Source: Sabethes cyaneus (taxonomy: Eukaryota > Arthropoda > Insecta > Diptera > Culicidae). From it: DNA of 64,000 nt. The stretch spans positions 80,365,449 to 80,429,448 of the forward strand of contig NC_071355.1 of the NCBI RefSeq assembly GCF_943734655.1. Reading direction: 5' to 3'. Numbering within the stretch: position 1 is the stretch's first letter; each line of letters begins with the position of its first letter. Below the pieces are notes generated by a model that did not search any database, was not told where the DNA came from, and saw only the letters and a list, made by a program, of their open reading frames with translations. This document shows positions 9,756-21,134 of this stretch, piece after piece. The position numbers were made by a program, and so were the translations under genes.

Positions 9756-10297
9756 ATTTTTTTGAAACGATGATTCTACAATTGATGAAGGGACGGTAAG
9801 GGAAAGTAATGAAGAAGGATTTTTTAGGGAATGAAGGGGAAAGAGTGGAAACGAAGGGGGGGGGGGTAATAGGCTGAGAAACGCGGACTAACACGCTTTC
9901 GGACGAACAACGTCACACGCAGCACCTTGCAAGTCGTAAGGGCCTGCATAGTGTCGTCGTCCTGAAAGTAAAAACAAGTTAGATTAAAACTTCTCGGTCG
10001 GTGGTTTCTACAGTAGGTGGAGGAAGAGGCACAATTTGTGTCTAAAAATAGCCCAACCCATGTCGCTATGGTTAATAAGGGGGGTTGTGCAGACTTCTTT
10101 TGTCCAGCGCCTCTATGGTTCAAAGGTACACGGGTACCAGCGAGCCACACGCCCTGGCAGGAGTTGTGGGTTCAAATCCGGTTATAATCTCTGATTATAG
10201 CTTGTTTCCCCTTCATTCCCTAAAAAATCCTTCTTCATTACTTTCCCTTACCGTCCCTTCATCAATTGTAGAATCATCGTTTCAAAAAATATTAACA
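9756..10297 (+). mobile_element. TIR element with internal tRNA-like (Pol III) head
   Basis: About 90 bp at 9756-9845 (TTTTTTGAAACGATGATTC to AATGAAGGGGAAA) return inverted at 10205-10297. TTAA-like sequence lies outside both ends, though the TSD is ambiguous because the flank is AT-rich. Between the arms are a G-run (9857-9867), an unclassified part, and a tRNA-like head at 10095-10185 with box A and box B. Relatives are at 25211-25372 (no tRNA head) and 62664-62970 (tRNA head, reverse). A SINE trapped in a foldback/MITE is one reading; a SINE-like family with purine-rich flanks is another. Confidence 0.6.
10100..10182 (+). promoter_or_regulatory. Pol III type 2 promoter (tRNA-like A and B boxes)
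   Basis: Box A-like TGGTTCAAAGG at 10116-10126 and box B-like GGGTTCAAATCC at 10168-10179, about 50 bp apart as in tRNA genes. The flanks do not form an acceptor stem, so this is a tRNA-derived promoter, not a tRNA gene. Confidence 0.6.
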
Positions 10298-10299
10298 AA

Positions 10300-10497
10300 T
10301 GTCTCGCCATGTTATAGCCAAAAGATGGCGAAGCACTTTGAGGGTAGGCATGATAATCGAGCATCAATCTTCAAATTTGGCGCTGCAGTTCAATGCAGTA
10401 AGAATCTATCTTGATTACCATAAAGATTTTTACATCGTCAGGATAAAAAGACCGACAGCCAGGTAGCAAAAGAGCAAACAGTTCATTTATAAAAATC
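10300..10497. other. No recognised feature
   Basis: Short AT-rich spacer between two elements. Confidence 0.4.
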
Positions 10498-10679
10498 AGA
10501 GGGGTTGTGTACAAGACACGACCGCATATATAGGTGACGCAGGACTACGTAAGTGTCTTTGTAGTGATAGTAGCATGTATTCATGCTTCTAATCATTCGA
10601 TTCTTCATGTATACATGCTACATGCAACATATATACATACATGCTACATGCGTTGTATGTAACATTTATCAAAGTAGTA

Positions 10680-10868
10680 CACACTTAAACGATTCGGTAA
10701 AATTTACCGAAATCTAAACAGCTGAACGTTCGGTAAAATTTTTTATTGCACCAAACATTACTAATGATCTGTAAACGTCGATTGGCACCATCGAAATTTT
10801 TTACCGAACGTTCAGCTGTTTAGAATTCGGTAAAATTTTACCGAATTCGGTGCTTTTTGTTAAGTGTG
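10680..10868. mobile_element. 189-bp palindromic MITE (TA duplication)
   Basis: Ends are CACACTTAA and TTAAGTGTG with TA outside each. Inside, TTCGGTAAAATT and ACAGCTGAACGTTCGGTAAA recur inverted, so the element folds almost completely. Tc1/mariner-type by TSD. Confidence 0.8.
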
Positions 10869-11119
10869 TAACATTATTGCATACGTTCAATTCTCAAAAG
10901 ATTGTGCATTTGAAAACCATTTAACAAAATCAAGAACACAAACTATTGCTTTCCTGCTACCTTACTGAAATTAAAGATTATTTTTATTATCCATGGTTTC
11001 CCACGTTGAAGGGATTTTACAAATGTAATCCTATTTTATCAACAGCACATCTTTTCACTACACTTCTAATGAAACGGCAAGCATACGTATTCATACAGTC
11101 GTATTATAACCGAACAGTA

Positions 11120-11760
11120 CAGCAGTAGCACATTTTTCTAACACAGATATCAAGTTCGCCTAGGTTTAATCGTCTCGCAGAAAAGAATTTGCGATCTATT
11201 GGGACAACGAACTTGTGTCATTTTTTCTGGCACACTTCCCTAACACAGACATCAAATTTGACTAGGTTTAATCGCGTTTGTAAGAAATCTGTTGGCACGT
11301 GGGGGTTTTGTCACTCTCTCTGGCGTACTTCCCAAGCAAGGACATCAAAATGGTCTAGGTTTAATCGCGGTGTTAAGAAATCTTGTTGAAATGAGGAAGC
11401 CTTGTCACTTGTTTTGGCTTACTTCCCAAGCACAGATATCAAATTGGTATAGGTTTAGATCATCGTATAGAAACTTCCAACCAATCACGAAGCGAGAATT
11501 CTGGTAAAACATAGGTTCATTATTTTCAATTTTTCAATAGTTCAACATAAAGAATCCTTACTTTTCTTCATTTGAGGCAATTCTTAGAAGATTTTCCGAT
11601 CGACTGGTGTAAGAATATTGAAAATCGATCGGAAAACCGCTGAGCTATTAGCGCTCAAAACCTTTCATTTTTCGTGACGCTCGCATTTTTCGATTTTTTG
11701 GAATGACACCCTATCTCAAAACTTGCCGTAAGACGTAGTCCTACGTCAAAAGAGAATAGA
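11120..11760 (+). repeat. Foldback arm, copy 2
   Basis: Closely similar to 60-715 in the same orientation: tandem units to about 11465, then a part ending in GCCGTAAGACGTAGTCCTAC. Inverse copy at 14757-15345. Confidence 0.8.
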
Positions 11761-12000
11761 GCAGTGGTGCAAGATTGCTTCCTTGTGTTACGCCAGAGAT
11801 ATTTACGCCAGAACGAGTTAGAAATCTCGGAACCGATTTTCACACTCAGCCTACGGTGTGTTAGACACGATTGTTGCCACTCACAAAACGCTGCGTGAAC
11901 TCCTATTTGATTGAACTTAAATTAAATTTGGACTAATTTGGACTTGTAATTTTATTTTTAACCGAGCGCGAAAATGAAATTACGAGGTTTTACTTGAAAT
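11761..12000. other. No recognised feature
   Basis: Contains a scrap similar to the 1275-1620 minisatellite near 11915-11965. Confidence 0.4.
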
Positions 12001-12700
12001 TGAAATCAACATTTGTCGTCTTATTCTCTCACACATTTTACCTCTTTGTTGTTTGTTGCTTTTTCACTTTTTCAGTGCCGTTCATCCACTTTTTGTTCAA
12101 TTCTTATCATTTTCTGTACCATTTACTTGTTTTGTGATCTCCTTTTTCATCCGATTTTTTCTCTTTTTCTCTCAATTTCTTTTCTTTTGTGTTTCTCGTG
12201 TTTCTTTTTTATTGTCCTGCTTTTGTTCGCTTCTTATGTAATTTGTTCTTATTTTCGGTCCTCTATTTTCCTCATGCTTCACACTCGTTTTCTTGTTGTA
12301 ATCCATCCAATTTTCAATTTTTTCGCTTCCCCTTTTCTCTTATGTTCATTTGAAGTTTTCGTATTTTTTTTAACTCTTTTTATCTCTTTTCATCTCTTTT
12401 CTTCGTCGCTTTTCGTCTCCGTCGGTTCCGCTTTCTGTCTTTTCGGTTTGATTCTGCTTTTGGGTCCATTTCTCCCTTTCCCGTCCTGTTTTTCTTTTTT
12501 ATCTTCCATTTATCGTCTTTTTCTTTTCTGTTTTACGTCCGTTTTTAGTTTTTCTTTTCTTCTTTTTGTCCTATTTTCCTCGTTTTTTATCCCACATTTA
12601 TATCCTTTTATATCCCGTATAACCTTATCCCCGTTTTTTTCATTCTCTCTCTCTCGCGCTCTCTGTGTGTGTGTGACCTTAACCCCCCCGGAACTACCGT
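12001..12700. repeat. Pyrimidine-rich low-complexity tract
   Basis: About 700 bp almost devoid of purine runs on the plus strand. The long F/L/S-rich open frame (12013-12726) comes from this bias and is not a membrane protein gene. Related tracts are at 14170-14756 and 15510-15705. Confidence 0.8.
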
Positions 12701-12725
12701 TAAGTATTATTTCTGGGGGAGGCTG

Positions 12726-13115
12726 AGTCTGTACACCCCGATCCGGAGATGACCGTCATAACGTCCACTCCTTCACATTCACCCTCGCTGGGTTCTGCCA
12801 TTCTTGTTGCTACTACATTCTCCTTCACCGTCCACTTTCCTTGCACCTGTCGAGACGTGTACCGATTCAAAGATGGCGACCGTCATGACTTACATCTCCT
12901 CACGGCCACCCTCGCAGGGTTTCTTGTTAGGCTCAGCACTGCTCCGTCGAGTTCGCCACTGCACTTCCACTTCACCTGTCGAGACGCGAACCGATCCAGG
13001 GATAGCGACCAACATAACAACCATCCTCTCACGGCCCTCTTCGTAGTGTTTCTGTCAAGCTTGGTTTGCTCCGTCGCGCTCGTCGCTCCACCGATGCGTC
13101 TGTCGAGACAACGAT
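12726..13115 (-). repeat. Three ~125-bp tandem units at the 3' end of the R1 fragment
   Basis: Phrases of the type CCTGTCGAGACG, ACCGATCCAGGGATAGCGACC and CCTCACGGCCACCCTCGCAG recur at about 12737, 12859 and 12987. They lie just beyond the coding end of the R1-like RT in its own orientation, so they are probably its 3' UTR. Confidence 0.6.
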
Positions 13116-14165
13116 AATCGGGATTGATAGTTCGATGGTCATTTCTCGACTGTCGTTGCAGTTGCAACATAATCTGTGCTACAACGCCGGTGACGGCATT
13201 CCACACGCTCTCCTCCCGATACATTTCGCCCACTATGTTCTCTACCGTCAGGGGCGACATCTCCCTTCATATCACGGCAAATCGAGGGCATTCAAAAACC
13301 ACATGCTGTGGTGTTTCTACCGTCTCTCTGCATTCCGGGCAGAATGGTGTCGCAGCGTGCCCGAACCGGTGTAGGTATTGCCATTGCCGTCCATCTACCA
13401 TTCTCGGCCCTATCCCACTCTTGCTGCCATTTGCTTAGCGACTCTTCTCTCGCCAGCTTCTGGGCTCCTCTGATGTTTCTCCGTCCGTAGCAGTCGTTAT
13501 CTTCCACGAGTATGATGCTGATGGGGATCATTCCAGCGATAACACATACTGTCTCCGACGATAATGTTCTATATGCACTGGCAACTCTTACAGCCATGAG
13601 TCGGAAGGTACTATTCGGCTTCACGCGATTCCGCTTCGATCGAAGTGCTGCGATCCAGGCTGGACCTCCTTACCGCAGTATTGATGATGGCACACTAGCC
13701 AGCAGTCTCCGCTTACTACTATTCGGCATGATTCTGGCTATCGCATTGATAGCCTTCGCCGCCTTCTCGCAAGCGTAGTCGACGTGGCAGTTGAAGTTCA
13801 ACCGGTCATCTATCATTACTCCCAGATGCTTGACTGATCGCGTTGAAGTAATAATGTGCTCTCCGACGGTGACGACTGCATGTTGTACGGCCTTACAGTT
13901 GCTAGCCAGCAGAACCTCCGTATTATGGTGGGCGATTTGTAGCTTTGCACCATGCATCCAGTTCTCATAATTCTAATCGCCTCTGTCACCAGCATTTCTA
14001 CCTCCTCCAGTGACTCGCCTGTCATCGATAGCACGATGTCATCTCAAAGCCGACGATCACCGCGCCTCTAAGCAGCTTCAGAGACAGTACACCGTTGTAC
14101 ATCCCGTTCCAGAGCGTTGGGCCAAGGATGGAGCCTTGTGGGACATCAGACGTAATGTTCATCGT
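13116..14165 (-). pseudogene. R1-clade non-LTR retrotransposon RT, 3' half, decayed
   Basis: The minus strand reads DVPQGSILGPTLWNGMYNG (RT motif B), then the region of the catalytic FADD, then LGVMIDDRLNFNCHVDYACEKAA, IARIMPNS, VCVIAGMIPI, SKWQQEWDRAENGRWT and ENIVGEMYREESVWNAV. These are hallmarks of R1-clade polymerases and their C-terminal domain. At about 14046 a single base is missing inside the codon before DD, which shifts the frame exactly at the active site. At least two more frame changes follow. The 5' half and endonuclease are absent. No 28S rDNA target is visible, so this is a dispersed copy. Confidence 0.88.
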
Positions 14166-14169
14166 CTGT

Positions 14170-14756
14170 GTGTGTGTGTATGTCTGCCTCTCTTTCTCTT
14201 CCCTTTAGTCTTCTTTTCACTTTTGGTTTCTCTTATTCTCTCTGAGTAAATTTCATTCTTTTTCTCTCGTGTATCTTTTTTTCTGCTTGCAGTTTCCTCT
14301 TTCTCGGTTTTCTTTTCTGCATTACTTTTCTTCTTTCTTCTTCCGTTTTTCTCCGTAATTTCCCTGCGTTTCTCCTCTTTTCTTGTCCCTTTTTTGCCAT
14401 TTTCTGTCTCGTTTCGACTTTTTTTCTTTTTCCAGTCTCAGTTTTCGTCTTTTCTCGTTTTTAGCGCCTTTTCTAACTCGATTTTCGCTTGTTTGTCCTT
14501 CGTTTTCTTTGTTCGTCTGTTCTGTTCTTCCTCTCATTTTGTCCTGTGTTTTCCGTTTTATTCTTCCTATTTTGTTGTCAATCCTGTCATGTTTTTCTTC
14601 TTGTTCTGTTTCTGTATTCTCGTACTTTTTCTCCTGATTTTCTATCTTATCTTCGTCCTTCTTCCTTCTTTAATCATTCGTTCTTCATCTTTTTCAGTCG
14701 GCCTCCCCGTTTTTCCTCTCTTTCTTTCTCATTGTATTCTTTTCCCCTTTTTTGAC
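14170..14756. repeat. Second pyrimidine-rich tract
   Basis: Same bias as 12001-12700. Both strands give open frames of no value (F/L/S-rich plus, K/R/E-rich minus). Confidence 0.75.
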
Positions 14757-15345
14757 GTTGGACTACGTCTTACGGCAAGGTTTGGGATAGAGTTCATTCC
14801 GAAAAATCGAAAAATGCAAGCGTCACGAAAAATGCTACGTTTTGAGCCGTAATAGCTTAGCGGTTACCCGATCGATTTTGAATATTTTCGCACATTCATT
14901 CCTCGCTTCGTGATTGGTTGCTACGTATTTTTAGAAAAAAAAAGTGACAAAATCTCCCCGTCCCAACAGGTCGAAGATTCTTTGCAACGATTGAACCTAG
15001 ACCAATTTGTTATCTGTGTTTGGGAAGTACGCCAGAAAGAGTGACAAAATCTCCTCATTCCAACAAAATTGTTTACGAACGCGATTAAAAACCTAGTCCA
15101 ATTTGATATCTGTGCTTGGGAAGTACGCCAGAAAGAGTGACAGTCTCCTCGTCTCAACAAAATTGCTTACGAACGCGATTGAACCTAGTCCAATTTGATA
15201 TCTGTGCTTGGGAAGTATGCCAGAGTGCCAAACCACCCCTCTTTTTCAACCGATGGTATCGTTTAAATATTAAACCTAGTCCAATTTGATGTTCTGAACG
15301 TAAACCATTTTGTTGAAGTGAAAAACCACCGCTTTCATTCAACCG
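14757..15345 (-). repeat. Foldback arm, copy 3 (inverted)
   Basis: Inverse of 11120-11760. Units of about 96 bp are marked by GGGAAGTACGCCAGAAAGAG and CCTAGTCCAATTTGATATC. Confidence 0.8.
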
Positions 15346-15509
15346 ATATCAACCTATATTCTCAACCTGCAGTTACTCTCAACAAATGCTGCATGTAGCA
15401 TGATGTACATGAAGAATCGTATTATTACATGAGTGGATACATGCTACTATCACTAGAAAGAGACTTACGTAGTCCTGCGTCACCTATGCGGTCGTGTACA
15501 CAACCCATC

Positions 15510-15705
15510 TAATTTTTTTCTTTTTATGTCTCGTCTGTTCTTCCACTCTGTCACTTTTTTTCTTTACCATGTACTTTTTTATTTTTTATCTCTCGCCTTA
15601 TTCCTCTTTTTCCAAACCGTTTGTCCAGTTTTTTCATACTTTGCTTCGCGCTCTTTTCCGTTTTTTCTCCTTCTGTCTCATTTTTCCTGTTTTGCTACTA
15701 TTTCT
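15510..15705. repeat. Third pyrimidine-rich tract
   Basis: Lies immediately outside the outer right foldback arm; composition as 14170-14756. Confidence 0.6.
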
Positions 15706-15929
15706 GGAAAGCAGCACAAGACGGTCTATCATTGGGTCCGTCGCTAATACATCTGTGAATATGCTAAGAACATTTACCAACGGTTTCATAAAAAATCAAA
15801 GCCTTGGGTTTTTACCAAGGTTTTTACCGTCTTTAGTCATTACCCTTCTTTATCGACAGACTTCGCAGCCGAACTAACGTTTTCATAAGAAACTGTTTAC
15901 TCGACATTGTTTGGATCGTGAGGCATGTA

Positions 15930-16770
15930 TCTGCGAACTGGGTAAATATACAAGAAAATCATTTTTTGGTTGGTAAACGGCTGAATAATGCGTACCATCG
16001 GTGCCTTGTTGGCAGAAAATATACCATTGCAATGGTTCACAGCCTCTTATTCAGCAACTCGTATCCTTACCTCCTAGTGGTACCCAGCCAGGATACGAGT
16101 GAGCTTAGCGGAGATCGGGTAACCACCCGCGGTGGAAGCTTAGGACTTATGCTGACATGAAAGGAGGATTTCGATGGTCCTCTGGCCAAACAGGGGTACC
16201 GCAGTCCTTGCAAGCCGCCCCCATGAAACACTTTTAAGCAATGGACTGGAACAATCGAAATAAACCCATGCGACGACTATGCGGGAACTATGGGTTGGAA
16301 AGTCGAGCACTCGAGTGCTCTCCGAAGTATTTATGATGTCGACGTCGTAGTGCTGCAAGAGTAAAAGTGGAAGAGCTCAACGGTACGAACGTATAGAGAT
16401 GGACATTTCATCTTCCAGAGCTGCGACCAGCTTTCATAGTGATGGGTGAGATGTGGAAACGTATGTTTGGGTGGGTTCAATCAATTCTCGAATGTATAGG
16501 TTTAGAATTGAGGGCCGGTTCTTCATGCGTCATCAGCTCTTACCTCAGAAGTACCGATGACGACAAGAAGGAATTCTATGCGCAGTTGGAGCGACTGATT
16601 CCCCAAACAAGATATCTACATCGGGAAGTTGGGCTGTGAGAACTATCCAGCAATCACCGTTTTTAATGCCGCCTACAGAATGCTGTTCCAAATCATTTTC
16701 CGCCGACTATCATCAATTGCGTACAGATTTGTGGGAATTTATCAAGCCGGCTTCTTTAAGGGGAAACCGA
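15930..16770 (+). pseudogene. Internally deleted non-LTR retrotransposon (endonuclease start joined to RT start)
   Basis: The plus strand gives pieces of an AP-type endonuclease: ALECSPKYL, DVDVVVLQE, TYRDGHFIFQSCDQL and TDDDKKEFYAQLERL. Just after 16620 it switches to RT N-terminal sequence AITVFNAAYRMLFQIIFRRL and GIYQAGFFKGK. In related elements these are separated by well over 1 kb, so this copy has a large deletion. The RT phrase matches the family at 23125-24165 and 29941-31142. The 15930-16320 part is probably 5' UTR. Several frameshifts are present. Confidence 0.75.
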
Positions 16771-19700
16771 AAGTGGCTCAAAGATGGCTGGATAAATGGC
16801 TACCATTCGAAGCATGTATTGTTTTGCGCCTTAAAAATGCATCTGTATTGGCAGAGCACGCTTTCGCCACGTAATCAGTGCTTCCAGCGCTGTTATAATG
16901 TCCTAAAACTTGTAATTCAATTTATCGATCTGCTGTGTATCAACAAACGCTCAGCAAAACATAATTGCTAATGGAAAATAAATTTAACTGAACATATCGA
17001 TCATTACGTGTTCATAAAAGCGACCAATGTATAATTTGGAATTAGTTAATAGATATTTGTTTACGCACATATTTCGTTGAACTAGCGATTTCGGAAAAAG
17101 CAGCAACACAGTATCAAACTTTCGTCACATCAATGAGCTTTTAAAGAGCTTTCAACTTTCCCCGCATCGATGAGCTTAGAGTGAAATAAACAAACAAAGC
17201 GCAAACGCAGGAATCAAAAACGCAATCCGATGCAAGCGGATTAATTAAACATCCTAGTGATCCTACGCATTATTCAGTTGCTGCTGTTAATTTTGATTGA
17301 ATTGGAATGCCTTGATAAAGAAAACAAACCCTTTTTCGGGATGTTTGTAGTCAGTGCGGTTGGCTGCGGATCAGCTGTTTAAGTTTGCAAGCTCCGCTAT
17401 TTGACATATATTACCAATACTAATGCAATATTCAAATAAACGTTTAGGTTTTTAACGAACACATGAGATGTACAGTACAGTGTTTGTCGCACTAACACAA
17501 TAACGTTAGCCACTTTCGGTTCCGCCTTAAAGGATGGTCAACAACGGATCAAATATTTACACTATGGCAGATCCTCCAAAAGCGCAGTAAATGCAAAGTT
17601 CCCACGCAGCATTTGTTCGTTGGATTCAAAGCAGCATATGATATCATCGAATTTGGATTGAATTTGGATGTATTTTGCTGAGAAAGTGGGGCACGTGCCC
17701 CAGCGTGCCCCACCCTAGGCACGCCAGTGTAGATACTACGTGTTGGATGCTGACCGCGACCGGCTCCATTCGGCGGCGGCTTGTGGTCTCATGGTCAATA
17801 TATTTTAGCACCGAACCGTGGTACCGACAAATGTATCGGCAGGCAGTTTTATTGAATTTGAAATTAGATTTAGAATTGCCATTGTGCTAGTGTTTCGGCC
17901 CGGTTCGGTTCGTAGGATAATACCATTACAGGATTCGTTACATGAAACTCGCGGACCTGAATTAGAAAATTGACATAGTTTCTGTGCACTCTCCGATGAT
18001 TGATGTCCCTTGTAGGCTCTGCAATGTGCATGGGTAGTTTGTTGATATACTAAAAAAAATAAAGTTTGTGTCATGATTTTGTTATCGATTTTTGAATGAA
18101 GAAATATATCAAACATACTCCTTAAACGAAATTTGGGTAGCAGCGCATTTCAGAATCAGTACCGAAAATGGAATGTTTCGAATGTTCGTCACCGCCGCAG
18201 GACGCACGAGGGCTTGCGTTAGATTTATATTTACTTATCGAACCATTTTCTATACAGCTTTGATGACAATATTTTCCGTTCGTTCGGAAATTCTGCAAGA
18301 ATGCTTTACACTAGTGCAACACATATTTTTAAACGCATTTTGTCGAAATAATCCAATTGTCAACGAACCAAATGGAGTGCTTCAGAACAGAAAGCAAAAA
18401 GCTTTCCATATGGAATCAATTAGTTTATGTATGTCATAAAATGAGCAAACCATAAATGATCGTTGAAAATCATTGAAACTTTAATCAGGTTTTTCATCTC
18501 GTTTGTAAAAGTGTATATTGCTAAATAAAAAGGAATACTTTTTGCATTGATTTGATTACGGTAAGAATTCAAGTCACTGCGATGCCCAATTAAACTGCAC
18601 AATTTTTTCTCAATTAAGCTATATAACTAGCACTGTCAAGCAAATAAATTTATAGGCTACATTTAACCACCACAGAAACGTACTTCAAAGCAAACATATC
18701 TTAAAATAGATCGTCGACAAAACAGACCGGCTCTCGTCTCGCCGGTAATTATTGCGCCAAAATCTCAGCAGCTTTCGTTTTACTGCCATTTTCATTGAAG
18801 TCGTGATCAAACGACCGCAACTTCCGCCCAGTGCTTCACCCACATACGAACGAAAACGACATCTTCATCAGCTAGGCAGCTTCTGATTTATGCCGCATTT
18901 TAGCTACTCTCACCTTCCGAGGACATTGAACCGGGCGGCGGATTGGTTACGTTTAAGATCGTCAAATAAAGCAGAGCTCATCAGTCCGTTTCGTTCTTTC
19001 CTATGCTAGTGAGGTAGTTAATTTTCATGTTCACTGTTACCGTTTTCACTATAGGTATTTGTTGAAAATATTGCACAAAGCGATCCACTTAAACAGAAGT
19101 TGGTTAGCCTTCCGTTTGCAACCGAAAAGTAGTTTATTAGTCTGGACAACGTACAGACCGAACTTTGGAGCTGTCTAGAAATGGGTAAAGTTAGGCGCCT
19201 GGGCCCCCTCTGAAAAGACAAATCTTACCGTTTTTCTGTTACCTTACGAAGCGCGGTTCACACAAACTGACAGGCACCTAGAGGAAACGTGACGTCTGGT
19301 TCTTCGTTGGACACACGATTTTCGATTTGGTAACACCCCTTCCCAGGAAGCAGTTCAGTTCGGCGCGCTTCATAAATCCCCGCCGAGAGGTTATACCGTG
19401 ACTGACTCTTGATCTAATTGTTTGGACGAAAGTTTCCACCGAATGCTGCTAATTAGATAAATGATGATCTATCATTGCAAATGAGTTTACAGTAGCTTCC
19501 AGAAAGGTTGACCTTAGCGCGAACTGTAATTCAGGTTTATTTCTACCATTTCGACGACGGTTGCAACTCAACTGGCCTGCGCGGCTGTGGATTGTTACGA
19601 AACATGCCATTTCGGAAGAGTTTATGTAAGCAAAATTATTAGCCAAAGCGAGAAAAAATGTGAATAAATCAAAAATAATGATTAATAAAGCGATTCCCCC

Positions 19701-20409
19701 AAACTATATCTGTCACAATCAATTTGAAAATTTTAATGGAGTTGATATGTGAATTTTAGCAATAATAAATCAAAATACATCATTATGATTAACAGAACTT
19801 TTACACAAGCCAGCATTACGTGTGTACTGTTTATCTCATTTAATTGCAATATCACAGCTATGCACAGAGCAATGAATAGATTTAATTTTGGTCAGTTTGA
19901 CCTGGAATGGACAGCTTGAACCTAACTTGAACTATCTATTCGGGCAGGCATTTGGATGAGAGGACCAGCCGGATGCTGGTTGGTATTATGCTTTCCACGC
20001 TAACTGAACATTGCTGAAGCCATGTGGCTATAGCAGGAATATTTTCATTATTTTAAGGTCGAGTAGTTTGGCTTTCATAAAATGTAGGTCACCATTAGTG
20101 CACTGCTCTATGAATAGAATAATTGGGATCGCATAGAGTTCAGCTCCAATTAGTTAGCCGCCCCGTTGTAGAATTTAGTCTAGTTTCTACTCCAATCGAA
20201 AACAAAACAGATTTCATCAACATTTTCAACCAAATTTACTAATTTAAATTGTGTAGAGAATGGCCCAGTCACAATGAAAATTAGACTAAGGTAATGAAGT
20301 TTGACAACATTCTAGCCGCGTGGAAAAATAAAAATGAATAGGGTGATTTATTTATTTTGGACAGGTGTTGCGCGTACTCTACTTTGGACATTTCCATTTG
20401 ATTTTGCCG
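16771..20409. other. Longest stretch with no recognised repeat or gene
   Basis: About 3.6 kb of AT-rich DNA. ORFs up to 115 codons (18092-18439) show no domain and no coding pattern. 18710-19020 is less AT-rich and has an inverted CCAAT (GGATTGG) and an initiator-like ATCAGTCCG, but no ORF follows. This may be single-copy host DNA. Confidence 0.4.
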
Positions 20410-20622
20410 TAAATGTCCTATCCTGACCTATTTGCGGTATATGTGCGTTCAATACTGTCAATCGTATGCGTATCCAAGACATGTCAAAGCCGTCCTCCTC
20501 GGTTGAACACCAGGCAGCTAGATAACCTGCAATCTGCCGAGAACTACGCGCGAATACTGGATGAGGCACTGCAGAATATGCTTGGCCATCGGAGAGGCCG
20601 CTACCGTGGCACAAGATAAACA
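20410..20622 (+). pseudogene. Possible LINE endonuclease-RT linker scrap
   Basis: Translates to RPPRLNTRQLDNLQSAENYA followed by RILDEALQNM. This looks like the linker between endonuclease and RT in RTE-like elements (compare YDVRRLENPEEKRAF in the element at 42228-47127). No catalytic motif is present, so the call is tentative. Confidence 0.3.
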
Positions 20623-20765
20623 GCCCCGGAGAATGTCAACAGCGACAAAAATACAATATAAGCAATACACTCTAAACTAGTCCTACCCAAATTTTTAAAG
20701 AGAAAATACCCAATAGGTAATTTTCTACAGCGTTTCTTCCGCAATGCAGTTTGATGTGGGACACC

Positions 20766-21130
20766 TCCAGCTAGCACCAAATCGAACATCAATATACGAG
20801 AAGTATCGTAAATATCTCTTAACAAATTCGGAATCGTAACTAAAGCTTAAAAAAGTCCGCCCAAGGTAAGTTTCAATCGTATATATTGGTAATAACTGAC
20901 ACACATACGATTTTTAGCACAAAATTGTATAGAAGTACGACGGAAGTCGCGCTTAATCGGATATTATCGTATATAACTACGTTTACAGATGAAATACGAA
21001 TAATTATTCGATTATATATAAATTAGTTCACGATTATTGTTTCTAAAATAGCACGTATATGCCAATGTTGAGCAACAAATACGATTTATTAGCATGTATA
21101 TCTGTACGTAAAGCTGTTTTTTAACTTTTA
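20766..21130 (-). mobile_element. CCAGCTAGCA-type MITE, copy 1 (3' end lost)
   Basis: Starts CCAGCTAGCACCAAATCG and is the inverse of the uninterrupted parts of 59215-60872. It lacks the distal terminal repeat and runs straight into Helitron-like copy A. Confidence 0.7.
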
Positions 21131-21134
21131 TTTT

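Larger units (their letters stand above)
10498..15510. mobile_element. Large nested foldback structure
   Basis: The outer arms are 10498-10640 and, inverted, 15360-15508; they share GGGTTGTGTACA, GGTGACGCAGGACTACGTAA, TGATAGTAGCATGTAT and ATTCTTCATGTA. The inner arms are 11120-11760 and, inverted, 14757-15345, with the tandem units described for 1-720. Between them are pyrimidine-rich tracts and an R1-clade RT fragment. A MITE (10680-10868) separates outer from inner arm on the left. The symmetry supports one very long terminal inverted repeat with the R1 piece as a later insertion, but a duplication/inversion event cannot be excluded. Confidence 0.6.

Noticed and set aside
10100..10182. Candidate functional tRNA gene
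   Set aside because: A and B boxes exist but no acceptor stem or anticodon loop can be drawn; it is a tRNA-derived SINE-type head.
12013..12726. 237-codon open frame rich in Phe, Leu and Ser resembling a membrane protein
   Set aside because: It results from a 700-bp pyrimidine-rich tract; other such tracts nearby give the same kind of reading in several frames.
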